A program made the translations under genes and the position numbers. Below, one piece after another: positions 7,694 through 15,240 of a DNA stretch of 64,000 nt. Each line of letters opens with the position of its first letter. Positions within the stretch are counted from its first letter, which is position 1. The notes under the pieces are model-generated. The model ran no database searches and was not told where the DNA came from. It was given only the letters and a program-made list of their open reading frames with translations. Source of the DNA: Glycomyces xiaoerkulensis (lineage in GTDB: Bacteria > Actinomycetota > Actinomycetes > Mycobacteriales > Micromonosporaceae); contig NZ_PGGV01000015.1 of assembly GCF_002798405.1 (NCBI RefSeq), positions 1 through 64,000 of the forward strand, given 5' to 3'.

Positions 7694-7730
7694 CGGGCCG
7701 CCGTCCCGATTCCACACGCGCGGCGGCCCG
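7694..7730 (+). other. GC-rich leader hairpin upstream of 7763
   Basis: CGGGCCGCCG at 7694-7703 pairs perfectly with CGGCGGCCCG at 7721-7730 across a 17-nt loop. It lies in the leader of the 7763 gene, about 20 nt before the AAGGAG ribosome site. It could act as an attenuator or mRNA stabiliser. Confidence 0.45.
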
Positions 7731-7762
7731 CTTCACCAGAACTCGTTGAAAGGAGCGTCCTG

Positions 7763-8353
7763 GTGACGACCGCAAGCCTACGAGCCGCCGAGCCCGGCGG
7801 CAAGACCTCACCGGAAGTGCTCGGGGAGTGGACGACCGGCACCGGCAACCGGCTCACACTCATGGCCCGCAAGGGCACCGGATACGCCTCGACCTGGCTG
7901 AACTATCGCGGGCAGCCGGTCAAGATCGGCTACGCCCTGCACTCCGGCGGCGTCGTCCGCTCGGTCTGCTGGGAGGAACCCTGGCGCGACCAGACCGAGG
8001 CATGGAAGGCCGAGCAGCGCCGCCAGATCGCCGCTCTCATCGCCGCCTGGCATGCCGAACAACCGCTCCCGACCAAATCCGATCCGCTACCGGCCTCCGT
8101 GATCGGTACGTTCGACCTCGATGGCTTCCGGTTCGCCGTCGAACCGCAGGTCGCCTCCGAGCAGGCCCTGCTCAGCGTCCTGAACGTTGCGGGCGGCCTG
8201 ACGCCGGTCGCCGATCTGCTGCACGATGCCGGGCGCATCTGCGGGATGGTCACCCGACCAGGCTGGAAGTCGACACCCGATGACCGCAAGCGGCATTGGC
8301 GACGCGAGGCCGAGGCGATCCTGACCCGCGCGGCCGAGCACGGGCGACTCTGA
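7763..8353 (+). CDS. Conserved hypothetical protein
   Basis: This 196-residue soluble protein has strong coding character. The GTG at 7763 has AAGGAG a few bases upstream; the frame is open further left, but that part lies over the hairpin and operator. Visible segments are GYASTWLNYRGQPVKIGYAL, SVCWEEPWRDQTEAWKAEQR, and a C-terminal WHAEQ / HWRREAEAILTRAAEHGRL helix. No catalytic motif or membrane segment is apparent, and I do not recognise a characterised family. Its position, divergent from an XRE regulator and followed by the glycine-rich-domain-like and kinase genes, suggests a small conserved actinomycete cluster. Confidence 0.7.
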   Translation: MTTASLRAAEPGGKTSPEVLGEWTTGTGNRLTLMARKGTGYASTWLNYRGQPVKIGYALHSGGVVRSVCWEEPWRDQTEAWKAEQRRQIAALIAAWHAEQPLPTKSDPLPASVIGTFDLDGFRFAVEPQVASEQALLSVLNVAGGLTPVADLLHDAGRICGMVTRPGWKSTPDDRKRHWRREAEAILTRAAEHGRL

Positions 8354-8410
8354 ATCGACCCCTCTCGCGGGGCCGCCGGGTGGGCGGCGCGCCCCGCACC
8401 CTCATGGCTC

Positions 8411-8457
8411 GGGCGCGGCGGGCAGCTGACCCGAATTCCTCCCGACCCGCCGCGCCC
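8411..8457 (+). other. Long GC-rich hairpin between 7763 and 8549 genes
   Basis: GGGCGCGGCGGG at 8411-8422 and CCCGCCGCGCCC at 8446-8457 form perfect 12-bp arms around a 23-nt loop. It lies in the 195-nt gap between two co-directional genes. No T-tract follows, so its role as terminator or leader structure is open. Confidence 0.5.
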
Positions 8458-8548
8458 AGCTCTACACAACAACGGGCCTCATCCAGGTGCCGTCCGGCCG
8501 GGGAACGGCACCGCAACGATCGTCCCGGCAGAACAGGAACCGATACAC

Positions 8549-9007
8549 ATGCACTCCACTCGGACCAGACACGGGCGCGACCTGATCGCCCCCGCGACCT
8601 TCGACCGGCTGACGGGTCGACTGATAGCCCATCACGACCTCGATTCCGATACCGCCGAGCGCGTGGTCGATCAAGCAGCGGCGTTCATTGCCGCCTGCGC
8701 GGCCACCAGCGCGCCATTGTCGCCCTCGGCTGCCGTGGACTTGGGCTGGCACGCCTTCATCCTGCATACCCGCGACTACGCCGCCTTCTGCGAAACGGTC
8801 GCGGGCGGCTTCATTCACCACGTCCCGCACGTGGAGTCCGCCAACACCGAGGAAGCGGCAGTCCAGACGGCACTCGAACAGACCATGGCGGCGATCCGCG
8901 CTGCCGGGATGTGGGTGGACGAGGAGTTGTGGCGCGTCGACGGCGGCGTCAAGTGCTCGCAGTGCCACAATGGCTGCGCCGACGACCCCCCACCCGACCG
9001 AGCCTGA
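8549..9007 (+). CDS. Glycine-rich domain-containing protein-like
   Basis: This 152-residue protein carries LGWHAFILHTRDYAAFCETV at about residues 65-85, which matches the W-H-x-F-I-L-H-T-x-x-Y-x-x-F-C pattern of the glycine-rich-domain-containing (DUF1399-like) family found in plants and in many actinobacteria, biochemical role unknown. The C-terminus ends with a Cys cluster, KCSQCHNGC, that could bind a metal. The ATG at 8549 follows a weak AGGAA site. It lies 14 nt upstream of the APH-fold gene on the same strand. Confidence 0.7.
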   Translation: MHSTRTRHGRDLIAPATFDRLTGRLIAHHDLDSDTAERVVDQAAAFIAACAATSAPLSPSAAVDLGWHAFILHTRDYAAFCETVAGGFIHHVPHVESANTEEAAVQTALEQTMAAIRAAGMWVDEELWRVDGGVKCSQCHNGCADDPPPDRA

Positions 9008-9021
9008 ACTGGTAGGCGACT

Positions 9022-9912
9022 TTGAGCGCAACTGCCGACGACTGCCTCGATCCCGCCCTCCGCGCGGTCCTTACCGACCGGCTCGGTGGTGGGATCGAGG
9101 CTCGTCCGATCGAGGCGGGCGTGCATGCGGCCTTCACTGGCACTGTCGGAGTGGATGGGCAAGTGTGGTTCTGCAAGGCCACGCCGACCGCCAATGCGCG
9201 GCTTTCGCGCATGCTCGCCGATGAAGCACGAGTAGCTCCGATGCTCAGGGGGCTCGCGCCGGAGTTGGTCGCCTACATCGAGGCGGGCGGGTGGCAGGTG
9301 CTGTTGCTCGAGCATGTTCCCGGTCGTCACGCTGAACTCAGCCCGGGAAGCCCCGACCTGGAGCTACTGGCCGCGGTGGTCGACCAGCTCCATGAGACTG
9401 CCAACAGGCAGCGAGTCGACTCGCTACCGCGACTCGTTGACCAGTGGCGGCGGGCGAGTCCGTGGCGGCGCCTTCAAGCCCTGCCGCAGGCCGACCTGTC
9501 ACCAGCGATAGCCTCTCGGCTCGAGTGGGCCGCAGCGGGCGAGCAGGGCCGCTTGTCGGTGCTGGAGGCCGAGACGCTCGCCCACACCGATCTGCACGCA
9601 CTCAACGTCCTCATCGCCGGCGATCGGGTTCGGATCGTGGACTGGGCGTGGGCCAGAACCGCTCCACCTTGGTTCGACGCGCTCCTGCTCACCGTCCGCC
9701 TGGTCGATGCCGGGCACTCCCCCGCCGACGCGCTCTCTTGGCTCGGAAGCACCAGGCCGGGCCGATCACTCGACGCTACGACCGCAACGGCGGGTCTGAT
9801 CGAGGCCGCCGGGATGTGGACCTGGCTCAGTCGGCGCGACCAAGCCCGGCCCCATCTGAAGACGATCACCGAGGCCGCCATCCGGCTTCTCGATCGCCTG
9901 GCCCTCGCATGA
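9022..9912 (+). CDS. Aminoglycoside phosphotransferase-fold kinase
   Basis: This 296-residue protein has the APH fold. LAHTDLHALNVLI carries the catalytic-loop HxDxxxxN, and RIVDWAWA carries the metal-binding Asp. The N-lobe has VWFCKATPTANARLSRML with the ATP-binding Lys and VLLLEHVPGRH as hinge. These kinases phosphorylate small molecules, and the substrate cannot be inferred; resistance is only one possibility. TTG at 9022 is the chosen start with GGTAGG just upstream. It is the last gene of a three-gene run before a long non-coding stretch. Confidence 0.78.
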   Translation: MSATADDCLDPALRAVLTDRLGGGIEARPIEAGVHAAFTGTVGVDGQVWFCKATPTANARLSRMLADEARVAPMLRGLAPELVAYIEAGGWQVLLLEHVPGRHAELSPGSPDLELLAAVVDQLHETANRQRVDSLPRLVDQWRRASPWRRLQALPQADLSPAIASRLEWAAAGEQGRLSVLEAETLAHTDLHALNVLIAGDRVRIVDWAWARTAPPWFDALLLTVRLVDAGHSPADALSWLGSTRPGRSLDATTATAGLIEAAGMWTWLSRRDQARPHLKTITEAAIRLLDRLALA

Positions 9913-9948
9913 CAGGCCGGAATACGAGTCCGGACCTGCCCTAAGGTG

Positions 9949-9972
9949 CCCGCGGGAGAATATATTGTCGGG
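9949..9972 (+). repeat. Direct repeat copy 1 with AT-rich core
   Basis: CCCGCGGGAGA followed by (A)TATATTGTCGGG. It matches 10288-10310 except for one extra A. The element joins a ribosome-site-like GGGAG to a TTG six bases later, and its TATATT core is unusual in this GC-rich setting. It could be a promoter, an operator or a recombination site. Confidence 0.7.
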
Positions 9973-10287
9973 GTTCGGAGCCACCCCTAGTAACCGGCTT
10001 TGACCAGCCAGAACGCCGGGTAGTCAGCCGCTGCGAGGTGCGGGGGTCCATGTGCCGGACACTGTGCGGGACCCAGCCTGCGGGGGCCAGTTGTCCGGAC
10101 ACTTGTCCGCCGCTCCCACCGGCCCAGCCACATGCAGCGCCGCCCAGCGCGCCCGCAACATTATTCTGGCGGCGCAAACGTGGATCCGGCTCAGTCGGTT
10201 GGACCTGACCGGTTCACACATGACTTGGATCGCGCCAACCGGCCCTGGTCGAGATCGTGGCCCGGCCGTCACCCGTGCTCTGCCGTC

Positions 10288-10310
10288 CCCGCGGGAGATA
10301 TATTGTCGGG
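10288..10310 (+). repeat. Direct repeat copy 2 with AT-rich core
   Basis: Second copy of the element at 9949-9972, 338 bp to the right. Looser similarity continues downstream of both copies, notably CAGCC(T/A)(G/C)CGGGGGCCAG at about 10075 and 10410. Confidence 0.7.
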
Positions 10311-10563
10311 CTTGGCGACTCGGGGGTTCCTCGCGCTGCTACCTGGACGGATGGTGGGTAACCGGGACGCGCTTCGTTCAGGCCCAGTCTGGGAACGCAT
10401 CCGTGGGTACCAGCCACCGGGGGCCAGCTTCAGGGATGCGTGTTGGTCACATTCATCGATCCAGCGGTCAACGGCGGCCAACTCAACGTGGAACGCCTTC
10501 ATTCGGAGCGTCGAACTGCCGGCTTTCCTCCGTGACTACCCTGGCTGAGCTGCAATTGAGCTC

Positions 10564-10638
10564 CCGACTACCCTGGCTACCCTCCCGGTAGTCGGCCATG
10601 AGCACGCTGCCGCGGACCGGAAGCATCCCGGGAGGGTA
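10564..10638. repeat. Nested inverted repeats upstream of the recombinase block
   Basis: CCGACTACC (10564-10572) pairs perfectly with GGTAGTCGG (10587-10595). TACCCTCCCGG (10578-10588) pairs perfectly with CCGGGAGGGTA (10628-10638). The two pairings compete for 10587-10588. GACTACCCTGGCT also occurs twice, at about 10534 and 10567. Operator, attachment-site or RNA-switch roles are all possible. Confidence 0.6.
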
Positions 10639-10736
10639 ACCATCCCTGACCTGCGCAGTAACCACCTACACGGTGCCCCCAATTCCGCATCAAGACTCGC
10701 TCCCGCCGAATCCCGTACGATGGAGGGGAGTCTGGA

Positions 10737-10964
10737 TTGTTCGATGCCCGGTGGGACGCACCCCGTGCCGCATCTACCACCGTCTGCTGCGCCAACGGCT
10801 ACCGGCGAATGGTCGGTCTTCTTCGAAGTCGACCCGGCACCGCCGATCTCCAGCTTCTGCTCCGTCATCACCGTTTCGGAATGCGGATCTTCGGACCGGG
10901 AATTCGCCGCTCCTACGACGCCCGGGCTTCGCGGGCGCTCGACGCAGTCACGGAGTTCCTCTAG
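10737..10964 (+). CDS. Small hypothetical protein
   Basis: A 75-codon frame starting at TTG 10737 with GGAGGGG eight bases upstream. About 70 % of third positions are G or C, which is moderate support for coding. The product is basic (RRMVGLLRSRPG, LLLRHHRFGMRIFGPGIRR) and ends with a short helix SRALDAVTEFL; it has no recognised domain. A second frame starting at ATG 10720 overlaps it but has poorer codon use. It precedes the recombinase block on the same strand. Confidence 0.4.
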   Translation: MFDARWDAPRAASTTVCCANGYRRMVGLLRSRPGTADLQLLLRHHRFGMRIFGPGIRRSYDARASRALDAVTEFL

Positions 10965-11000
10965 CGTTGCTATTGATGCCCTGGCCTGGGGTTTTACAGG

Positions 11001-11192
11001 GTGGTGGCCCTGGTGAGCCGCCGTGATGACTCGATCCGAGTCACCGGGAAACGATGCGAAACACTCGATACCCGCCAGCTCGCTCACCTGCTCGTCCGCA
11101 TGGCCCAACGCCAGCCCGACGGTGCCGAGCCAGCCCCGTGCCAGGGCGTCAGACGAATCGACGGCAATCTTGAAGGCGAGTTCGAGGAATGA
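11001..11192 (+). CDS. Small protein coupled to the serine recombinase
   Basis: A 63-residue frame whose stop overlaps the recombinase start as ATGA (11189-11192), so translation is probably coupled. Its middle (TLDTRQLAHLLVRMAQRQ) looks like an amphipathic helix and its C-terminus is acidic (LEGEFEE). GTG at 11001, 11004 or 11013 could be the start. Position and size fit an accessory protein of the recombinase, for example a regulator or directionality factor, but no homologue is recognised. Confidence 0.5.
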   Translation: MVALVSRRDDSIRVTGKRCETLDTRQLAHLLVRMAQRQPDGAEPAPCQGVRRIDGNLEGEFEE

Positions 11193-12880
11193 CATCCAGC
11201 AAGGGCGACAAGCCGCTCCGTGGCGGACGTGCGGTGCTGTATCTGCGGGTCTCGGACCCCAAGCAGGTCAACACCGACTACGACCCCGAGGGCAACTCCA
11301 TCCCCGCGCAACGGAAGGCGTGCATCGAGCTGGCCGGCCAGCTCGGTTTGACGGTCGTCGAGGAGTACGTCGAACCGGGACGCTCGGCGAAGACGATCGA
11401 CCGCAGGCCGCGCTTCAACGCGATGATGGAGCGCGTGCGCCGGGACCGGGATGTCGACGCGATCATCATCTACATGCGCTCGCGGATCTTCCGCAACGCC
11501 GCCGACTCCGCCATGACCCGCCGCGAACTCAAACAACTCGGCGTCTCTCTGCTGTCGGTCAAGGACCCCACCACCGACTCGATATCGGGCGACATGCTCG
11601 CCGGAATCCTCGACGTGGTCAACGAGTACCAATCCCGCGCGGCTGGCGACGACATCGCCTACAAGATGGAGGCCAAGGCCCAGCGTGGCGGCACCCCGAA
11701 CCGGGCGCGGCTGGGATACCTGAACGCCACCGATTCCGTCGAGGGCCGCCCGGTGCGCACCGTCATCCCCGACCCCGAACGCGCGCCGCTGGTGCAGATG
11801 CTCTTCGAGCATTACGCCACCGGCCAGTACACCTTCAAACAACTCCGCGAAACGGTCACCGCCGCCGGACTGCGAACCCGACCGACCAAGCGCTACCCGG
11901 CCGGATGCGAACTGTCGATCCACGCCATCGGCAAGATCCTAAAGGACCGCTACTACCTCGGCAAAGTCCCCTACAAAGGACGCGAATACGACGGCCGCCA
12001 CCAACCGCTCGTGACGGCCGAGCTGTTCGACCAGGTCCAGCAAGTGCTCTACGTTCAGCGCAACGCCGGGACCAGGGACCGCAAGTGGGACCACTACCTC
12101 AAAGGACTGGTGCACTGCGCCCGCTGCAAGCGGCGACTCACCCTGGAGCGCGCCAAGTCCAAGACCAGCCGCTACTACTTCTACTTCCTGTGCCTCGGAA
12201 GAGCCAGCGGCGAATGCGACCTCCCCCGGATGGCCGTCGAAGCCGTCGAAGACCATGTCGTCACACACTGGGCCACCGTCACTATCAGCCATGACGAGGC
12301 CGACGAGATTCGCTCCGGACTCGCCGATGCACTGGAAGCCGAAGGCTCAGTGACCGAGGCGATGCGGCGGGAACTGGAGCGCGAACTGCGGCGCCTCGAG
12401 ACCGCCGAGAATCAGTGCGTCGACCTCATCGGCCATCCCGACTGGCCCGCCGACAAGCTCACCGACAAGATCCGCCGCCTCCGCGACCAGCGCGAGGCCA
12501 TCAATGCTCGGCTCAAAGATGTCCACGCGCAGCGGCTCGACCAGGCCGGCGAGACCGTTGAGCTGCTACTGCAGCTGATGAGTGATCCGAAGCGGTTCTA
12601 TCGTGACGCCGCCGACGATATCCGGCGCATGCTCAACCGGATCTGCTTCAACAAGCTGTTCCTCGATCGAGGCGACCACGGACCTACCGTGAAACGGACC
12701 GAACACGCCGAGACGGCCGGGCCGCTGGTCCGATGGGTGTGCGATCGTAGAGACACCAATGGCGCTACCCCTACGGGTAACGCCACTGAAAACTATGTTC
12801 AAAAACACCCGGGTTCTGATAAGGAACCCTTTGTGCGCGAGGGGGGACTTGAACCCCCACGTCCGTTAATAGGACACTAG
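11189..12880 (+). CDS. Large serine recombinase (integrase)
   Basis: This 563-residue protein has the N-terminal resolvase domain with catalytic Ser22 in YLRVSDPKQ, followed by VEPGRSAKTIDRRPRFNAMM and the RSRIFRNAADS segment with conserved Args. A Recombinase domain follows at about residues 170-270 (NRARLGYLNATD, FEHYATGQYTFKQL). Then comes a zinc ribbon (CARCKRRL at about 310, with later Cys at about 334-344) and a long coiled-coil at about 365-460. This is the large serine recombinase layout used by phages and integrative elements. The frame continues over the tRNA-Leu terminator and 46 nt into the tRNA gene, giving the tail FVREGGLEPPRPLIGH; this end is probably fused chromosomal sequence. 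Confidence 0.88.
   Translation: MTSSKGDKPLRGGRAVLYLRVSDPKQVNTDYDPEGNSIPAQRKACIELAGQLGLTVVEEYVEPGRSAKTIDRRPRFNAMMERVRRDRDVDAIIIYMRSRIFRNAADSAMTRRELKQLGVSLLSVKDPTTDSISGDMLAGILDVVNEYQSRAAGDDIAYKMEAKAQRGGTPNRARLGYLNATDSVEGRPVRTVIPDPERAPLVQMLFEHYATGQYTFKQLRETVTAAGLRTRPTKRYPAGCELSIHAIGKILKDRYYLGKVPYKGREYDGRHQPLVTAELFDQVQQVLYVQRNAGTRDRKWDHYLKGLVHCARCKRRLTLERAKSKTSRYYFYFLCLGRASGECDLPRMAVEAVEDHVVTHWATVTISHDEADEIRSGLADALEAEGSVTEAMRRELERELRRLETAENQCVDLIGHPDWPADKLTDKIRRLRDQREAINARLKDVHAQRLDQAGETVELLLQLMSDPKRFYRDAADDIRRMLNRICFNKLFLDRGDHGPTVKRTEHAETAGPLVRWVCDRRDTNGATPTGNATENYVQKHPGSDKEPFVREGGLEPPRPLIGH
12801..12829 (-). terminator. Terminator of tRNA-Leu
   Basis: GGGTTC (12811-12816) pairs with GAACCC (12824-12829). 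On the minus strand the hairpin is followed shortly by five T residues (12801-12805). It lies directly downstream of the tRNA and inside the recombinase reading frame. Confidence 0.65.
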
Positions 12881-12919
12881 CACCTCAAGCTAGCGCGTCT
12901 GCCATTCCGCCACTCGCGC
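12834..12919 (-). tRNA. tRNA-Leu(GAG)
   Basis: On the minus strand, acceptor arms GCGCGAG and CTCGCGC pair perfectly, with discriminator A at 12834. The anticodon arm is CTAGC-TTGAGGT-GCTAG, giving anticodon GAG. A long variable arm typical of leucine tRNAs and a T arm with GGTTCAAGTCC are present. The 3' CCA is not encoded. The 3' half overlaps the end of the serine recombinase frame on the other strand. Confidence 0.95.
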
Positions 12920-13075
12920 GGGCACACAGAGAGTCTATCTGGATTTGGTTTTGCCTGCCAGTGGGGCCTGTCGGCTTCCCCGGCGCGCGAGATGAAACTT
13001 TACACGACCCTTGGGGGGTTCCGCCAAGGGGGTTCACGGTCCCGACGGCGGGCGCGCGACGGCTACGCTTGTGGC

Positions 13076-14089
13076 ATGACCGTGACCGCGCCTGGACTCC
13101 CCGACTCGGCGCTGGCACATTGGGACCTCGGCCAGATCTACCGGATGCAGCGGGTCCAGACCGGCTTGATGAACCGAAGCTGGCGGGTGGACACCTCCTC
13201 CGGGTCCTACCTGCTGAAGCTGTTCAGGGACGTCACCGGTGCTGAACTCCAGTTCCAGTTCCATGTGCTGCAGACGCTCGGCGCCTCGGGCGTGCCCGTG
13301 GTGCTGCCGACTCCCAGTCGTCAGGGCCTGTCGACCATCCTGCTCGAAGGCGAGGAGTTCGGGGTCTTCCCCTGGGTCGCCGGGCGGCACCGCTCCGGCC
13401 TGTCGATGACCAAGGAGGCGTGCCGGGAACTCGGGTCGGTCATCGGGCGGCTCCACCGGACGCTGCACACCGCGATCCCGGCCGACCGCCCGCCCAAGGT
13501 CGAGACGCCGCCCACGACCGAGGCGGCCCTGCAGAAGGTCGACCGACTGCTCGACCTGGTCGCGGCAGGCCGCGGCGACAAGACCGGATTCGAGGCCACC
13601 GCCGAGCAGACGCTCCGGCTCAAGCGCGGACTGCTGGTCAGGCTCGGGGACCGCCGGCCCCCCGACATGCCGCCGCAGTACGTCGGCTATATCCACGGCG
13701 ACCTGCACCCGCACAACGTGCTGCACGGCCACGGCGACGCGGTCTCGGCGATCCTGGACTGGGACCGGCTGACCGTGTCCGCCTACGCCCGCGAGATGGT
13801 CCGCTCCGCCGTGTTCTATTTCACCTACGGCGACGAGCGCGGCCTGGACTCGGACCGGATCAGGGCCTTCGCCGGCGGCTACCGCTCGGTGTTCGACGTC
13901 GGAGAGCCCGAGATCGGGCTCGCGACGCATCAACTCTGGTGGGACCGCCTCACCGACAACTGGGTCATCGAGTGGCATTACGTTCGTCACAACTCAGCCT
14001 GTGATCACCTGCTGCCCGGCCAGACCGGACTGGTCAAGTGGTGGACGATCCACTATTCCCAGGTGGAGCAGTCCCTCATGGGCCGCTGA
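13076..14089 (+). CDS. Phosphotransferase (APH/homoserine kinase type II fold)
   Basis: This 337-residue protein is an APH-family kinase. YIHGDLHPHNVLHG is the catalytic loop (HGDxxxxN) and AILDWDRL the metal-binding DW motif. N-lobe features are GLMNRSWRVDTSSGSYLLKLF with the ATP-binding Lys, and EFGVFPWVAGR. The general plan resembles type II homoserine kinases and related small-molecule kinases; substrate unknown. ATG at 13076 is preferred because TACGCT (13064-13069) sits at -10 distance, which predicts a leaderless message. The upstream open frame is shadow sequence. Confidence 0.75.
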   Translation: MTVTAPGLPDSALAHWDLGQIYRMQRVQTGLMNRSWRVDTSSGSYLLKLFRDVTGAELQFQFHVLQTLGASGVPVVLPTPSRQGLSTILLEGEEFGVFPWVAGRHRSGLSMTKEACRELGSVIGRLHRTLHTAIPADRPPKVETPPTTEAALQKVDRLLDLVAAGRGDKTGFEATAEQTLRLKRGLLVRLGDRRPPDMPPQYVGYIHGDLHPHNVLHGHGDAVSAILDWDRLTVSAYAREMVRSAVFYFTYGDERGLDSDRIRAFAGGYRSVFDVGEPEIGLATHQLWWDRLTDNWVIEWHYVRHNSACDHLLPGQTGLVKWWTIHYSQVEQSLMGR

Positions 14090-14130
14090 GGCCGATTCGC
14101 GAGTGACACCCCCGTGTCGCCTCTGCCACA

Positions 14131-15240
14131 ATGGCCACCATGAGTGAACTTCCCCTCCTGCACCTCCAGGGCAGCCCCTTTCGCCAAGGCGTGCAACAGG
14201 GGCGGCAACTGCGCGACCAGATCGCCGCCAACATCGAGGTGTACCGGTCCCGGATGCTGACGTCGGGGCTGAAGGAGGCCGAGCTCGTGGACCGTTCGCA
14301 GCGGTTCCTGGGGCTGTTCACCCGGGAGGACGCCGCCTACCGGGCGATCATGGACGGGATCGCCGAGGGCTCGGGGCAGACGATCCTCGACATCGCCCTG
14401 CTGAACGCGCGATACGAGCTGCTCTACAGCGCCTGGAGCGAGTTCGGCAAACCCACCGCCGAATCCATCCGCGGGGAGTGCACCGCCTTCGGCGGGCCCG
14501 CGGGCGTCTTCGCAGGCGGCGGCACGCAGATCGGGCAGAACTGGGATTGGTTCACCGGGGTCGAGGGCGCACTCCTGCAGTGGAAGAGCGGCGAGACGAC
14601 CGTGCTCGGATTCACCGAGGCTGGCGTCGCCGGGGCCAAGATCGGCATCAACAGCGCCGGGCTGGGGCTCTGCGTCAACGGGCTCGGCGCCGCCGCCGAC
14701 GATTGGAGAATCGACTCGGTGCCGTTCCACCTGCGCACATGGCGCATCCTCCAGTCGACGACCTTCCAGGGGGCGATCGGGCACGCCGCCGCCCCGCGGC
14801 CGGCCTGCTCGGCGAACTTCGTCATCGGCAGCGCCGACGGCGGCGTCGCCACCGTCGAGACCTCCCCGCCGGGCTCACGCGTGATCTACCAGACCGGCGA
14901 GGAACCGCTGGTGCATGCCAACCACTTCCGCTCCCCCGAGGCTCTCGGCGTCCATCAGAGCTGGCTCGAGTCGGGGCGCGTTTCGACCTTCCACCGCTGC
15001 GAGCGCATGGAGACGCTGCTGGGAAAGGAGACCGCCCCCATCGCCGCCGAGCGGCTGCACGCGGCCATGCGGGACCACGACGGCGGCCCGCTGGCGATCT
15101 GCCGCCACCCGGTCGAGACCGACCCGGAGGAACTGCGCACGCATACCGCCCTGGCGGTGCATCTGGACCTGGAGGCCCGGCGGTTCAGCTACACCTGGGG
15201 GCCGCCCTGCGAATCCGAGTTCACCGCCGTCGGACTCTAG
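14131..15240 (+). CDS. C45 family autoproteolytic acyltransferase/hydrolase
   Basis: This 369-residue protein resembles the isopenicillin N acyltransferase (AAT) family of Ntn hydrolases, which self-cleave before a Cys that becomes the N-terminal nucleophile. That Cys is in IRGECTAFGG at about residue 116, followed by IGQNWDWFTG, the usual N-W-D stretch. INSAGLGLCVNGLG and the late VHANHFRS segment also fit the family. The substrate is unknown; many actinobacterial members hydrolyse or transfer acyl groups on amino-containing compounds. ATG at 14131 or 14140 may start it. The 3' end overlaps the convergent TrmH gene by 20 nt. Confidence 0.8.
   Translation: MATMSELPLLHLQGSPFRQGVQQGRQLRDQIAANIEVYRSRMLTSGLKEAELVDRSQRFLGLFTREDAAYRAIMDGIAEGSGQTILDIALLNARYELLYSAWSEFGKPTAESIRGECTAFGGPAGVFAGGGTQIGQNWDWFTGVEGALLQWKSGETTVLGFTEAGVAGAKIGINSAGLGLCVNGLGAAADDWRIDSVPFHLRTWRILQSTTFQGAIGHAAAPRPACSANFVIGSADGGVATVETSPPGSRVIYQTGEEPLVHANHFRSPEALGVHQSWLESGRVSTFHRCERMETLLGKETAPIAAERLHAAMRDHDGGPLAICRHPVETDPEELRTHTALAVHLDLEARRFSYTWGPPCESEFTAVGL

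Larger units (their letters stand above)
9913..10736. other. Repeat-bearing stretch without a convincing gene
   Basis: About 820 nt. Open frames exist on both strands but none has clear coding bias or a recognisable product. It holds two copies of a 23/24-nt repeat (9949-9972 and 10288-10310) and overlapping inverted repeats at 10564-10638. A TTG at 10304 inside the second repeat, after GGGAG, opens an 81-codon frame to 10548 that might be a small protein; evidence is weak. Confidence 0.5.

Noticed and set aside
10536-11195. 219-codon minus-strand frame opposite the small genes before the recombinase
   Set aside because: No motif, no ribosome site, and the plus-strand frames fit the ATGA coupling to the recombinase better.
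12834-12860. Second copy of the tRNA-Leu 3' end as the left attachment site
   Set aside because: I looked for the GGACTTGAACCC segment to the left in this window and found none, so no element boundaries can be drawn.
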